Assembly (NCBI RefSeq): GCF_016834655.1
Contig: NZ_JAENHP010000017.1
Coordinates: 62,001-126,000 of the forward strand
Direction: 5' to 3'
From: Paractinoplanes ovalisporus
Lineage (GTDB): Bacteria; Actinomycetota; Actinomycetes; Mycobacteriales; Micromonosporaceae
Length of the DNA: 64,000 bases
Shown here: in pieces, positions 32,327 to 40,299 of the stretch
Position numbering within the stretch: the stretch's first letter is position 1
Layout: each line of letters begins with the position of its first letter
The notes under the pieces: generated by a model
Databases searched by the model: none
Told to the model about the DNA's origin: nothing
Seen by the model: only the letters and a program-made list of their open reading frames with translations
Position numbers and translations under genes: made by a program

Positions 32327-32555
32327 GCGCCGCCACCGGGGCGGAACGGGCTGCCGGTCGTACGCGGGAAGGTCTGCCCGTTACGTGCCGTCTTCACGCC
32401 GGGGATCTGACTCGGGCGCCGCCACCGGGGCGGAACGGGCTGCCGGTCGTACGTGGAAAGGTCTGCCTGTTTTGTGCTGTCTTCGCGCTGGGGTCCGATT
32501 CGGGTGCTCTACCAGGGCGGAACGGGCTGCCGACCGTACGGGAAAGGGATTTAGG
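32327..32555. repeat. 88-89-bp tandem repeat upstream of the flavin oxidase
   Basis: Three units start near 32327, 32416 and 32504. Each has a GGGGCGGAACGGGCTGCCG core followed by a CGTACG and a purine run. Units 1 and 2 are nearly identical; unit 3 is diverged. Positions 32255-32628 hold no other gene apart from the short leader described below. Confidence 0.8.
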
Positions 32556-32645
32556 GTGGTCTGATGAGCGAGCAAGTCAGCAACTTCTTGTGCCAGCCCG
32601 GCAACATCGCGGAAAGTCTCGTGGTCTGATGAGCGAGCAAGTCAG
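32556..32645 (+). repeat. 25-bp direct repeat around two start codons
   Basis: Positions 32556-32580 and 32621-32645 are identical (starting GTGGTCTGATGAGCGAG), 65 bp apart. Each contains the same start codon context. A GCCGGCAACAT-like block is also repeated further in. Confidence 0.9.
32564..32629 (+). CDS. 21-codon leader peptide made from a duplicated gene start
   Basis: ATG 32564 opens a 21-codon frame whose first six residues (MSEQVS) nearly repeat the start of the oxidase (MSEQVR). Its TGA (32627-32629) shares one base with the oxidase ATG (32629), a TGATG arrangement that permits translational coupling. The flanking 25 bases are identical at 32556-32580 and 32621-32645, so the leader is a 65-bp duplication of the gene's 5' end. 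Whether it is translated is unknown. Confidence 0.4.
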   Translation: MSEQVSNFLCQPGNIAESLVV

Positions 32646-33867
32646 GAACTGGGCCGGCAACATTGTCTTCAACGCGCGGATGTTGCGCCGGCCGGGCTCG
32701 GTGTCCGAGGTGCAGGAGATCGTGGCCGGTGGTGGGCCGATTCATGTGCTGGGCAGCGGTCACTCCTTCAACCGCATGGCCGACACCGACGGCACCCTGA
32801 TCTCGCTCGCCGACCTGCCGCGGGTCACCGAGATCAGTGCCGACCACAAGTCCGTACGGGTCGACGGCGGCATCCGCTACGGCGAGCTCGCCGCCTACCT
32901 GTATGCGCACGGCCTGGCCCTGCACAACACGGCGTCGCTGCCGCACATCTCGGTTGCCGGCGCCATCGCCACCGCCACGCACGGCTCGGGGATGACCCAC
33001 GGCAACCTGGCCACCGTCGTCTCGTCGATCGAGTTCGTCGACGGCTCGGGCAAGCTCGTGACGCTGTCGCGCGGCGACGCCGACTTCAACGGCGCGGTCG
33101 TCCACCTCGGCGCCCTCGGCGTGATCACCGCGCTCACCCTCGACGTGGTGCCGACGTTCGACATCCGGCAGTACGTGTTCGACAACGTGCCCCGGGCCTC
33201 GCTCGACGACCACCTCTACGACATGCTCGGCGACGGGTACAGCGTCAGCCTGTTCACGAACTGGACGAGCCGCGACATCAGCCACGCCTGGCTCAAGCGC
33301 ACCGAGCCGATGGGCGACGAGTGGTACGGCGGCCGGCTCGCCGACGGTCCGCGCCACCCGGTGCCCGGCATGCCCGCCATGAACAGCACCGAGCAGGGCG
33401 GCGTGCCCGGCCCGTGGCACACCCGGCTGCCGCACTTCCGCATGGAGTTCACGCCGTCCAGCGGTGAGGAGCTGCAGTCGGAATACCACGTGGGCCGCGA
33501 GGACGGGCTGGCCGCGATCGACGCCGTCGCCTCGATCCGGGAACGGGTCGCTCCGGTGCTGCAGGTCTGCGAGGTCCGTACGATCAAGGCGGACGACCTG
33601 TGGCTGAGCCCGAACTACCACCGGGACAGTCTGGCGCTGCACTTCACGTGGATCGCCGACGCCGACGCGGTGACCCCGGTCGTGGCCGAGATCGAGCAGC
33701 GCCTGGCCCCGCTGGCGCCGCGCCCGCACGTCGGCAAGGTGTTCACGATGACGCCCGAGACGATCCGCGAGGGGTGGGAGCGTTTCGGCGACTTCCAGGA
33801 ACTCGTCCGTAAATACGACCCGGCCGGAACGTTCCGCAACGACTGGCTGAACACGATTCTCGGGTAG
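32629..33867 (+). CDS. FAD-dependent alditol-oxidase-like oxidoreductase
   Basis: 412 residues, VAO-type flavoprotein. The N-terminal FAD domain contains VLGSGHSFNRMAD, whose His matches the covalent flavin site of Streptomyces alditol oxidase (HSFN). ISVAGAIATATHGSG (about residue 110) and GALGVITALTLDVVPTF are further family signatures. The end (YDPAGTFRNDWLN) is typical of the aldonolactone-oxidase group. Such enzymes oxidise xylitol, sorbitol or related polyols at C1 with oxygen, giving peroxide. ATG 32629 is fixed by homology. A T-rich-tailed terminator follows at 33912-33950. Confidence 0.88.
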   Translation: MSEQVRNWAGNIVFNARMLRRPGSVSEVQEIVAGGGPIHVLGSGHSFNRMADTDGTLISLADLPRVTEISADHKSVRVDGGIRYGELAAYLYAHGLALHNTASLPHISVAGAIATATHGSGMTHGNLATVVSSIEFVDGSGKLVTLSRGDADFNGAVVHLGALGVITALTLDVVPTFDIRQYVFDNVPRASLDDHLYDMLGDGYSVSLFTNWTSRDISHAWLKRTEPMGDEWYGGRLADGPRHPVPGMPAMNSTEQGGVPGPWHTRLPHFRMEFTPSSGEELQSEYHVGREDGLAAIDAVASIRERVAPVLQVCEVRTIKADDLWLSPNYHRDSLALHFTWIADADAVTPVVAEIEQRLAPLAPRPHVGKVFTMTPETIREGWERFGDFQELVRKYDPAGTFRNDWLNTILG

Positions 33868-33911
33868 CCCGGAAACCGCACGACCCCGTACGGGTGATTG
33901 GGCGGTGAAAC

Positions 33912-33950
33912 GCCGCCGCTCCGGCCTGCGAACGTTTCCGGAGCGGCGGC
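33912..33950 (+). terminator. Terminator of the alditol-oxidase-like gene
   Basis: GCCGCCGCTCCGG at 33912-33924 pairs perfectly with CCGGAGCGGCGGC at 33938-33950 around a 13-nt loop, followed by GGGGTTATTTTGT. This is the closest match to a classical rho-independent terminator in the window. Confidence 0.88.
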
Positions 33951-34000
33951 GGGGTTATTTTGTGCCCCTGTTTCTTCCGCCGATCAGGGGTAGGCCGAGA

Positions 34001-35134
34001 ATGAGATTAGCATTCACGTCGGGTGGGTTTGTCGCCACCGTTGTCGCGATGTCCGCCATCGGGGGCGGGGTGAGTCATGCCTCGCCCGGGCGCAACGCCG
34101 TGTGCAGTGTCCCGTCCACCGCTTACCCGACGATCCAGTCGGCCGTGAACGCCACCGCGTGCCGGACGGTCAAGGTCGCGCCGGGCAGCTTCACCGAGAA
34201 CGTCGCGATCGCCCGCAGCCTCACCCTGAACGGGGCGAAGGCCGGTCAGGACGCCCGGACGCGCCGTGGCTCGGGCGAGTCGGCGCTGACCGGCACCATC
34301 ACCATCAGCGCGAACGACGTGACGGTGGACGGGTTCACCGTGAACGGCCCGCCCGGCGGCGGGACGGCGGCGCTGGTCATGCAGAACGGCAACAGCGGCG
34401 AGACGATCCAGAACACCGTCATCAACAACCCGGGCCGGGCGGCGTCCATCACGACCAGCCGTACGACGTTCCGCCGCAACCTGGTGAAGAATACGTCCAC
34501 GGCGTCCGACGGATTCCAGGCCAACAGCACGCCCGTACGCGACGTGACCATTGTTGAGAATGTTTTCACGGGCCCGGTTCCGTCGAATTACAACGCCGAC
34601 ATCACCTTCATCGAAGGTAATGCGAATCTGATTGTCTCCGGCAACAAGAGCACCGCCGGCGGAACTTTGGTCGCGTTGTTCAAGACGACCGGGGCCACAA
34701 TCTCGGGCAACACGGTGACCGGCAACGGGTCGTCGTCGGCGATCTACGTCGGTGGTGGCAACAGCCAGGTCGTGGTCAGTGGCAACACGATCAGCTCGTC
34801 CGCGTCGGGCGTCAAGCTGGCGAACGACTTCGGCGTCGGCACCAACTCCGCCGTCAGCATCACGGGCAACACGCTGCGCAACAACCAGTACGGCGTGAAC
34901 GTCGCCGCCGCCTCCGGCACCGTCAAGATCAACCGCAACAACCTGACGGGCAATTCCCAGTACGGCGTCTTCAACAACCCGGCCTCGGGCGCGGCGGCCG
35001 ACGCGACGTGCAACTGGTGGGGCGCCATCACCGGCCCGGGCGCGGTCGCCGCGGGCCGTGGCGACAAGGTCAGCTCCGGCGTCACCTACCGCCCGTGGCT
35101 GAGGCTGCCCGGTCTGACCGTCCTCTGCCGCTGA
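34001..35134 (+). CDS. Secreted right-handed beta-helix protein
   Basis: 377 residues. A signal peptide covers about residues 1-28 (hydrophobic FVATVVAMSAIGG, cleavage near SHA-SPG). The body is built of repeated strands with Asn ladders (ISGNTVTGN, VSGNTISSS, ITGNTLRNNQYGV, INRNNLTGNSQYGV), the mark of NosD/pectate-lyase-like parallel beta-helices. It ends with the DATCNWWG motif seen near the C-terminus of many such proteins. Catalytic residues are not evident; polysaccharide binding or cleavage outside the cell is the usual role. ATG 34001 gives the proper signal; in-frame codons upstream encode an Arg-rich stretch over the preceding terminator. Confidence 0.85.
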   Translation: MRLAFTSGGFVATVVAMSAIGGGVSHASPGRNAVCSVPSTAYPTIQSAVNATACRTVKVAPGSFTENVAIARSLTLNGAKAGQDARTRRGSGESALTGTITISANDVTVDGFTVNGPPGGGTAALVMQNGNSGETIQNTVINNPGRAASITTSRTTFRRNLVKNTSTASDGFQANSTPVRDVTIVENVFTGPVPSNYNADITFIEGNANLIVSGNKSTAGGTLVALFKTTGATISGNTVTGNGSSSAIYVGGGNSQVVVSGNTISSSASGVKLANDFGVGTNSAVSITGNTLRNNQYGVNVAAASGTVKINRNNLTGNSQYGVFNNPASGAAADATCNWWGAITGPGAVAAGRGDKVSSGVTYRPWLRLPGLTVLCR

Positions 35135-35143
35135 CGTTCTGTC

Positions 35144-35351
35144 GGTGGGCCGGCCCGCGCGGGTGGGTTGGTGGGCCGCCTCGCGTGGGCGGGTTGGTGG
35201 GCCGCCTCGCGTGGGCGGGTTGGTGGGCCGCCTCGCGCGGGTGGGTTGGTGGGCCGCCTCGCGTGGGCGGGTTGGTGGGCCGCCTCGCGTGGGCGGGTTA
35301 GTGGGCCGCCTCGCGTGGGCGGGTTGGTGGGCCGCCTCGCGTGGGCGGTCC
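35144..35351. repeat. 26-bp tandem repeat, eight units
   Basis: Eight contiguous units of exactly 26 bp with consensus GGTGGGCCGCCTCGCGTGGG plus CGGGTT; only the first and fourth differ at several bases. It fills the whole gap between the beta-helix gene and the leftward DUF3052 gene, whose last codons (K-P-T-R-stop) share the GCGGGTTGG element. No spacers. Confidence 0.92.
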
Positions 35352-35362
35352 ACCACGGGGCA

Positions 35363-35785
35363 TCAGCGGGTTGGCTTCCGGTTCTCGCGGCGGATGACCA
35401 GCCGCAGGCCCGACCAGATCTCGTCGATCGCACACACCTTGTTGTCGACCAGCCCGGTCGGCAGCGCGATCTCACGGACGACGTCCTCGGTGACGTCCGT
35501 GGGCACTTTTGACGCCCGCTTCGGCCAGGCGACCCAGAAGCCGCCGTCCTGGGCCATGGCTGCCCTGACCTCGTCGAGGCGGGCCTGCAGCTCATCGCGT
35601 TCGGTCACGAACAGCACGACCACGTCGCTCGGCGCATCGACGGCCAGCCCGGGCCGGAGGACGACCCCGTCCGGAAGTCCGTCGAGAGTGCCCGCGAAAC
35701 CGTCCGGCGCGTCGAGCAACGCGACCCGATGCCCCGGCTTGATGCCGAGCTTGCGATGCAGCGGCGTGCCCGAGTAACCAGCCAT
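35363..35785 (-). CDS. DUF3052-family protein
   Basis: 140 residues. It has the family's opening (MAGYSGTPLHRKLGIKPGHRVALLDAP), a central SDVVVLFVTERDEL strand-helix, the GGFWVAWPKRASKVPTDVTED block and the VDNKVCAIDEIWSGLRLVIRR end. DUF3052 proteins are small cytoplasmic actinobacterial proteins of unknown biochemical role. ATG 35785 fits the family start. Monocistronic. Confidence 0.9.
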   Translation of the reverse strand: MAGYSGTPLHRKLGIKPGHRVALLDAPDGFAGTLDGLPDGVVLRPGLAVDAPSDVVVLFVTERDELQARLDEVRAAMAQDGGFWVAWPKRASKVPTDVTEDVVREIALPTGLVDNKVCAIDEIWSGLRLVIRRENRKPTR

Positions 35786-36065
35786 GCCAGCCCCGCCTTC
35801 GCGATCGTCGGATACCCGAGGATGGTAACCGCGCCGCCGTCCACCCAGAACAGACCTGCGGCCGCGCCGGGTGATCGGCCCCGCACGTCTCAAGATCCTG
35901 AGTGGCACCGTCAAGCCGCCACCGGATTGGCTCTGGGCGACGATCGCCGGGACTCCTACGGTGGTCGGCAGGGAAAGAATCGGAATGCGATTCTTGTCCG
36001 GTCGCGACGCCATTTGATTCGAGCTCATCGGATCACGGTGAGCCTGGAACGGGGGAACGGGAAAA

Positions 36066-36509
36066 ATGAACATCCTGAAACGCTCTTCTTTTGTCGCCAC
36101 TGTTGCCGTGGCGGCACTTCTGTCGACCGCTGCGCCCGCCTTGGCCGCCACCTCGGAGATGGGTGCCCCGTCCGGTGCGGGGTACGCCTGGTACAACGCG
36201 GGCACGCATTATCACGTCGGCCGTAACCTCTTCACGGTCAAGGACGACAACTGCGGTGACGGATACCGGCCGTTCGTCTACTACGAGATCTACGACCGAC
36301 GCACTGAGGACAGGACGGGCTACCACTATTCCGGGCTCCTCGCCAATGGTTGGGTCGGCCCGGCCGGGGATTGCGGCGGGGAGGTCAACATATCCGTCTA
36401 CGGCCCGACTGCGACGACCGACTACATCAAATGGGTGGCAGCGCGCAGGAATCTCAGCAACGGCAAAGAGAACTACGGCTATCCGTGGCGGAATGACACG
36501 GTTTGGTGA
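36066..36509 (+). CDS. Small secreted protein
   Basis: 147 residues. A signal peptide (residues 1-28, cleavage near ALAATS) precedes a mature chain of about 120 residues rich in Tyr, Gly and Asn. It has two cysteines (VKDDNCGDGYRP and AGDCGGEV) likely to form one disulphide. No catalytic motif. The pattern resembles small secreted actinomycete proteins of unknown function. The 280 bases upstream (35786-36065) hold no other gene. Confidence 0.78.
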   Translation: MNILKRSSFVATVAVAALLSTAAPALAATSEMGAPSGAGYAWYNAGTHYHVGRNLFTVKDDNCGDGYRPFVYYEIYDRRTEDRTGYHYSGLLANGWVGPAGDCGGEVNISVYGPTATTDYIKWVAARRNLSNGKENYGYPWRNDTVW

Positions 36510-36537
36510 TCGCGCTGCGGCCGCTTGCCTCGATGGA

Positions 36538-36745
36538 CGGCCGAAGCCGCTGAGGCGGGGAGCGTGTTTCCCAGCCAGGACGACCACGGCGCCGAGCACG
36601 CCGTAGGACAGGCGGCTCGGCATGATCAGGCCCAGCACCGGTGTGCGGTCGGAGATCAGAGCCCACGGTCCCGAAAGGTCCGTGGGCTCGCCGTTGATCT
36701 GGGTTTGCGGGCCCAGGGCGGGCGAAGGCAAGGACCACCGCGAAA
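36538..36745 (-). pseudogene. Duplicated fragment of the membrane-protein gene at 38 kb
   Basis: About 210 bases match 38449-38666 inside the polytopic membrane protein gene at an offset of about 1.9 kb. The stretch 36590-36659 is identical base for base to 38510-38579. On the minus strand it reads PWALISDRTPVLGLIMPSRL and flanking residues, with small deletions either side. There is no start, no upstream half and no downstream half, so it is a dead partial copy. Confidence 0.85.
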
Positions 36746-36790
36746 TGCCCGACTGGGTCCCCGCTGTCCCGGCGGCATGAGAGACAGAAT

Positions 36791-37309
36791 CTACTGCCCG
36801 GTCCCGGGGGTGTAGAGGTCGTCCTCGGTGACGACCGGGGCGAGGTCGTCCTCCGGGCGGCCGACACGCGCGGCCGAGCCGAACATCGCGCCGCGGGCCG
36901 GGTGCACCGGGGCGAAGGAGGCGAAGCCGAGGCGCTGCGGGACGTCGTCGTAGACCGCCTCCATGCCGCCGCGCCGCAGGTAGGTCTCGTGCCAGAAGCC
37001 GGTGCCGCCGCTGTCGCGCAGGAAGTCGCGCCACCACACGCGGTGCGGCTCGGAACGGGCCCAGGTCAGCAGCGAGGGCAGGTCGCGCCAGTACTGGCGG
37101 ATGCCGAGGTGCATGGGGAACAACGACCAGAGGAGTGGCTCGTGCGCGAGCAACCCGTCCGGCTTGTCGGCCGACTGGTCGATCCGCGGGCCGCGGGCCA
37201 TCAGGGTGCGCAGGCCGTAGAGCCGGTTGACGCGCATGCCCAGATAGACCACCACGAGGTCGGGATAGGACGACAGGTCGACGGTTTCTCGATTGACGCG
37301 GCTCAGCAT
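36791..37309 (-). CDS. DUF4188-family protein (putative monooxygenase)
   Basis: 172 residues. It matches the DUF4188 pattern: an N-terminal VVYLGMRVNRLYGL strand-helix, a central W-R-D-L-P-S-L block, GTGFWHETYLRRGGMEAVYDD, and the end GFASFAPVHPARGAMFGSAARVG. Members are annotated as monooxygenases or phenylacetaldoxime-dehydratase-like on thin evidence. AAGGAG upstream fits ATG 37309; a GTG one codon earlier is also possible. Confidence 0.82.
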   Translation of the reverse strand: MLSRVNRETVDLSSYPDLVVVYLGMRVNRLYGLRTLMARGPRIDQSADKPDGLLAHEPLLWSLFPMHLGIRQYWRDLPSLLTWARSEPHRVWWRDFLRDSGGTGFWHETYLRRGGMEAVYDDVPQRLGFASFAPVHPARGAMFGSAARVGRPEDDLAPVVTEDDLYTPGTGQ

Positions 37310-37347
37310 CACCGGATCTCCTTCCGGTCAAGGGATCCTCCGATGGT

Positions 37348-37388
37348 AAGGCCGCGCACCGACCATCCACTTTGGTGCGTGCGGCCTT
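37348..37388. other. Imperfect hairpin upstream of the DUF4188 gene
   Basis: AAGGCCGCGCACC pairs with GGTGCGTGCGGCCTT around 13 bases, with one small bulge. It lies 39 bases upstream of the DUF4188 start and 170 bases past the next leftward gene. It may be a terminator for that gene or a leader structure. The rest of 37310-37559 shows nothing. Confidence 0.45.
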
Positions 37389-37559
37389 CTCGGTCAGCTA
37401 TCGGCGCCTGCTCCGAACGAGGTTCCCAGCGCCGGCCGCACGCTCCGGCAAAGCGCGACCGGGTTTCTCCGGTCGGAGACGCTCCATCTGCGGGTCGCAG
37501 CAAACAAGGTCATGATCGGACCCGCGTCCCGCTAGGCCGAAGGCCGGAAGCGGGGCGGC

Positions 37560-37931
37560 TCAGTCGAGCGGAGTGAAGGGTTCACGCCGCCACGGCTGAT
37601 CGGGGCCGGCGCGGTACGCCTCGTATCCGTGGGGCAGGTCGACCAGCTGTGCCATGGACGGGTCCCGGTCGACCAACCGCCGGAGGCAGGTGACCACGAC
37701 GGCTCCGGGCTCGTTCGGGTCGTTGACCCCGTCGCCCACGTTCCACGAGTTGTCCGCGGTGTGGAAGACCTGGCGGGCCGGCTCGACACCCTCCAGAACC
37801 GTGCGCTGGACGACCGCGCCCAGGCTGTGCGGGAACTGCCCCTCCGGGAAAGGGAACGGCACGTACCGGAAGACCTCGTGCTCCTCATGGACGTACGAGC
37901 CGTCGGCGGCAGCGGGACTGTGATCGTGCAT
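37560..37931 (-). CDS. DUF2185/Imm33-like small protein
   Basis: 123 residues, His/Glu-rich at the start. The segment VVQRTVLEGVEPARQVFHTADNSWNVGDGV, then L-V-D-R-D-P-S-M-A-Q-L-V-D-L-P-H-G-Y-E-A, resembles DUF2185 proteins, some of which act as immunity proteins in polymorphic-toxin loci. No toxin gene is adjacent, so an immunity role is not supported by context. ATG 37931. Confidence 0.65.
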   Translation of the reverse strand: MHDHSPAAADGSYVHEEHEVFRYVPFPFPEGQFPHSLGAVVQRTVLEGVEPARQVFHTADNSWNVGDGVNDPNEPGAVVVTCLRRLVDRDPSMAQLVDLPHGYEAYRAGPDQPWRREPFTPLD

Positions 37932-37955
37932 GCGGGCCAGGGTAGAGGAACGGCC

Positions 37956-39647
37956 TCAGCGCACGGTCCAGAGCCACACGTCTGAGTGGCGCTCGCCCGG
38001 GCCTAGCAGGTCGACCAGCAGGGAACGGAGCTGAGCCTCGGCCGGCTGGGGAGCCAGGACGACCACGGCGGCGTTCCAGCGGGTCAGGTCGGCTTGTACG
38101 GCGGCGCGTGTCGCGGCCGTGACGGTGGGCACCTCGCGGGTATAGATGACGTCGAGGATCAGCTGGACGGTGGTTACCCGGGCGCCGGGGTTCATGCGGG
38201 CCACGCCGTGTTCGTCGGGGCCCAGGAAGTAGCCGCACGGGACGGGGAACTCGTGGTGGGCGGCGGCGCTCCACGTGAGGGTGGTGCGGCCCAGGCCCAG
38301 GCCGGGCAACGGTACGGGGACCAGGGTGGTGCCGGGTGGGACGTACGGGCGCCAGGCTCCGGACGTGATGAAGTGCGGAGGCCTCGGGTCGGGGACCGTC
38401 TGGATGGGGACGGGGAGTAGCGGGAGCAGGGCGGCGACGATGATCGGGCGGCCGAAGCGGCTGAGACGGGGTGCGTGTTCCCAGCCCAGGGCGACCAGGA
38501 CGACCACAGCGCCGAGCACGCCGTAGGACAGGCGGCTCGGCATGATCAGGCCCAGCACCGGTGTGCGGTCGGAGATCAGGGCCCACGGTCCGGGGACGTA
38601 CGTGGGCTCGTTGTTGATCTGGATCTGGGGGCCGAGGGCGGCGAAGGCGAGGACCAGCGCGACCACGGCGGCGGTGCGCGCGGCGACCGAGGTGCGGCGC
38701 AGCAGGAATGCGAGCAGCACGGCGACGATGGTCAGGGCCCAGCCGAACCAGGTGTTCTGTTCGGTGCGGCTGAACGGGGGCTCGACGCCGAACGCGCCGA
38801 TGGAGTCGCGGGGCAGGGTGACGACCGCAGCGATGTCCTCGCCCCACCAGTGGAAGTCGGGGAGGGCCTGGTAGCTCTGCGGGCCGGCGAACTGCATCCA
38901 GAGCGGGTAGGCGCACAGCGCGGCCGCGATCACCGCGCAGACGGCGAGCGACGCGGCGAACGGGCGCAGTCGGGCGCGGGCGGCCTGGGGGCGCTGCCAG
39001 GCGTACGCGATGACCGTGACGGCCAAGGTGCAGGCCGTGATCAGCAGCATCTCCTCGTTGATGAACACCTGCCACGTCACCAGCAGGGCCAGAACCAAGC
39101 CGTCGCGCAAAGGGCGGCCGAGGGTCAGCACCTTGACGACGATCAGCGGCAGCAGGAAGTGGGAGACGAAGTTGGGCTGGCCGCTCGCGTGGTTGACCAC
39201 CCCGGGCGCGAAACCGGCCAGGGCGGCCCCGGCGAACGCGGCCGCCCGCGAGCGGACCAGGTGGCGGGCGAGGGCCCAGTAGGTGGTGGTCGCGGTGGCG
39301 ATGGTGGCGGCGACGATCCACACCACGTAGACGATCTTCGGGCCGAGCAGCAGGGTGAGCGGCGCCAGCGGGAGGGTCACGCCGAGCACCGACGTGTTGG
39401 CCATCATGTTCACGCCGTCGGGCGCGTTCTGCCGGAACGAGAACAGCGGATTGCTGAGATGACGTACGGAGTAGGCGCCGTGCGCCAGCAACCACTCGAA
39501 CCACGTGTTGTCGATGTCGAGGTGCGCGGCGACCCGGCCGTCGGGATCGGGCAGGTACTGGCCCATCACCACGAGGCCGAGCACGACGAAGACGCCGACC
39601 GCGAGGCCGTCGGCGCGGTGCCGGACGATCCAGCCGCGAGCGACCAC
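37956..39647 (-). CDS. Polytopic membrane protein, GT-C glycosyltransferase-like
   Basis: 563 residues with 11-13 predicted membrane helices and a soluble C-terminal domain of about 130 residues. The first extracytoplasmic loop contains HLDIDNTWFEW, and a later one RTEQNTWFGW; acidic loop-1 motifs are typical of GT-C transferases that use lipid-linked sugars. Assignment to a named family is uncertain. GTG start at 39647. It lies ten bases downstream of the YesL-like gene on the same strand, so it may be the last gene of the transporter operon. A fragment of it is duplicated at 36.5 kb. Confidence 0.75.
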   Translation of the reverse strand: MVARGWIVRHRADGLAVGVFVVLGLVVMGQYLPDPDGRVAAHLDIDNTWFEWLLAHGAYSVRHLSNPLFSFRQNAPDGVNMMANTSVLGVTLPLAPLTLLLGPKIVYVVWIVAATIATATTTYWALARHLVRSRAAAFAGAALAGFAPGVVNHASGQPNFVSHFLLPLIVVKVLTLGRPLRDGLVLALLVTWQVFINEEMLLITACTLAVTVIAYAWQRPQAARARLRPFAASLAVCAVIAAALCAYPLWMQFAGPQSYQALPDFHWWGEDIAAVVTLPRDSIGAFGVEPPFSRTEQNTWFGWALTIVAVLLAFLLRRTSVAARTAAVVALVLAFAALGPQIQINNEPTYVPGPWALISDRTPVLGLIMPSRLSYGVLGAVVVLVALGWEHAPRLSRFGRPIIVAALLPLLPVPIQTVPDPRPPHFITSGAWRPYVPPGTTLVPVPLPGLGLGRTTLTWSAAAHHEFPVPCGYFLGPDEHGVARMNPGARVTTVQLILDVIYTREVPTVTAATRAAVQADLTRWNAAVVVLAPQPAEAQLRSLLVDLLGPGERHSDVWLWTVR

Positions 39648-39656
39648 GCACCATGG

Positions 39657-40292
39657 TTACATCGGCGATGGGCTCCCACCGGCGGATCCGCGGATAAAGG
39701 CGACGCGCCCCAGCACGGCGTGCACGGCGAAGAGCGCGAACCCGGCCAGCACCGGGACCAGCGCGGGATGCACGAAGGCGGCCAGCATCGCCGCGACCAG
39801 CACCACGCCGGTCACGGCGGGCAACGCAGCCGGCCGGGCCGCCACGAGCGCGCGGGCCCGGCGGATCGAACCGGGGCGGGCCGCCGCGCCGGGTGCGGCC
39901 TCCATGCGTACGGGAAAAGCGCCGGAGAGCCCGGCCACCACAGCGGCGAAGCCGGCTCCCAGCGCGGCGGCCAGCAACACCGCACCGACCACCACTCCCC
40001 CGCCCGGCACCGCGCCTCGCCGCAACGCCGCCACGTCGACCGCGATCAGCCAGGCGGCGACCAGAACCAGCGGCCCGGCCCACACACCGGGCACGAGGCG
40101 CGATCGGAACGACGCCCAGCATTCGGCCGCCGTGGGCCACCGGCCGATGGTGAGCAGCCGGTGGACGGCCATGCTTCCGGTGCCCACGGCCGCGCCCGCC
40201 GTCACGATCGGCAGAGACCCGACCGTCACCAGGATGCCGAGCAGGGCCAGGTCGGCCGCCAGCCGCAGCGAATCGCGCCAGTCGTGAGGCAT
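39657..40292 (-). CDS. DUF624/YesL-like membrane protein
   Basis: 211 residues, five to six hydrophobic helices, with the N-terminal LAADLALLGILVTVGSLPIVTAGAA typical of YesL-type proteins. YesL is regularly encoded beside ABC systems for pectin-derived oligosaccharides, though its function is unknown. ATG 40292 lies seven bases after the downstream end of the second permease gene. Its position here supports a uronate-type substrate for the transporter. Confidence 0.8.
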   Translation of the reverse strand: MPHDWRDSLRLAADLALLGILVTVGSLPIVTAGAAVGTGSMAVHRLLTIGRWPTAAECWASFRSRLVPGVWAGPLVLVAAWLIAVDVAALRRGAVPGGGVVVGAVLLAAALGAGFAAVVAGLSGAFPVRMEAAPGAAARPGSIRRARALVAARPAALPAVTGVVLVAAMLAAFVHPALVPVLAGFALFAVHAVLGRVAFIRGSAGGSPSPM

Positions 40293-40299
40293 CAGGAAC

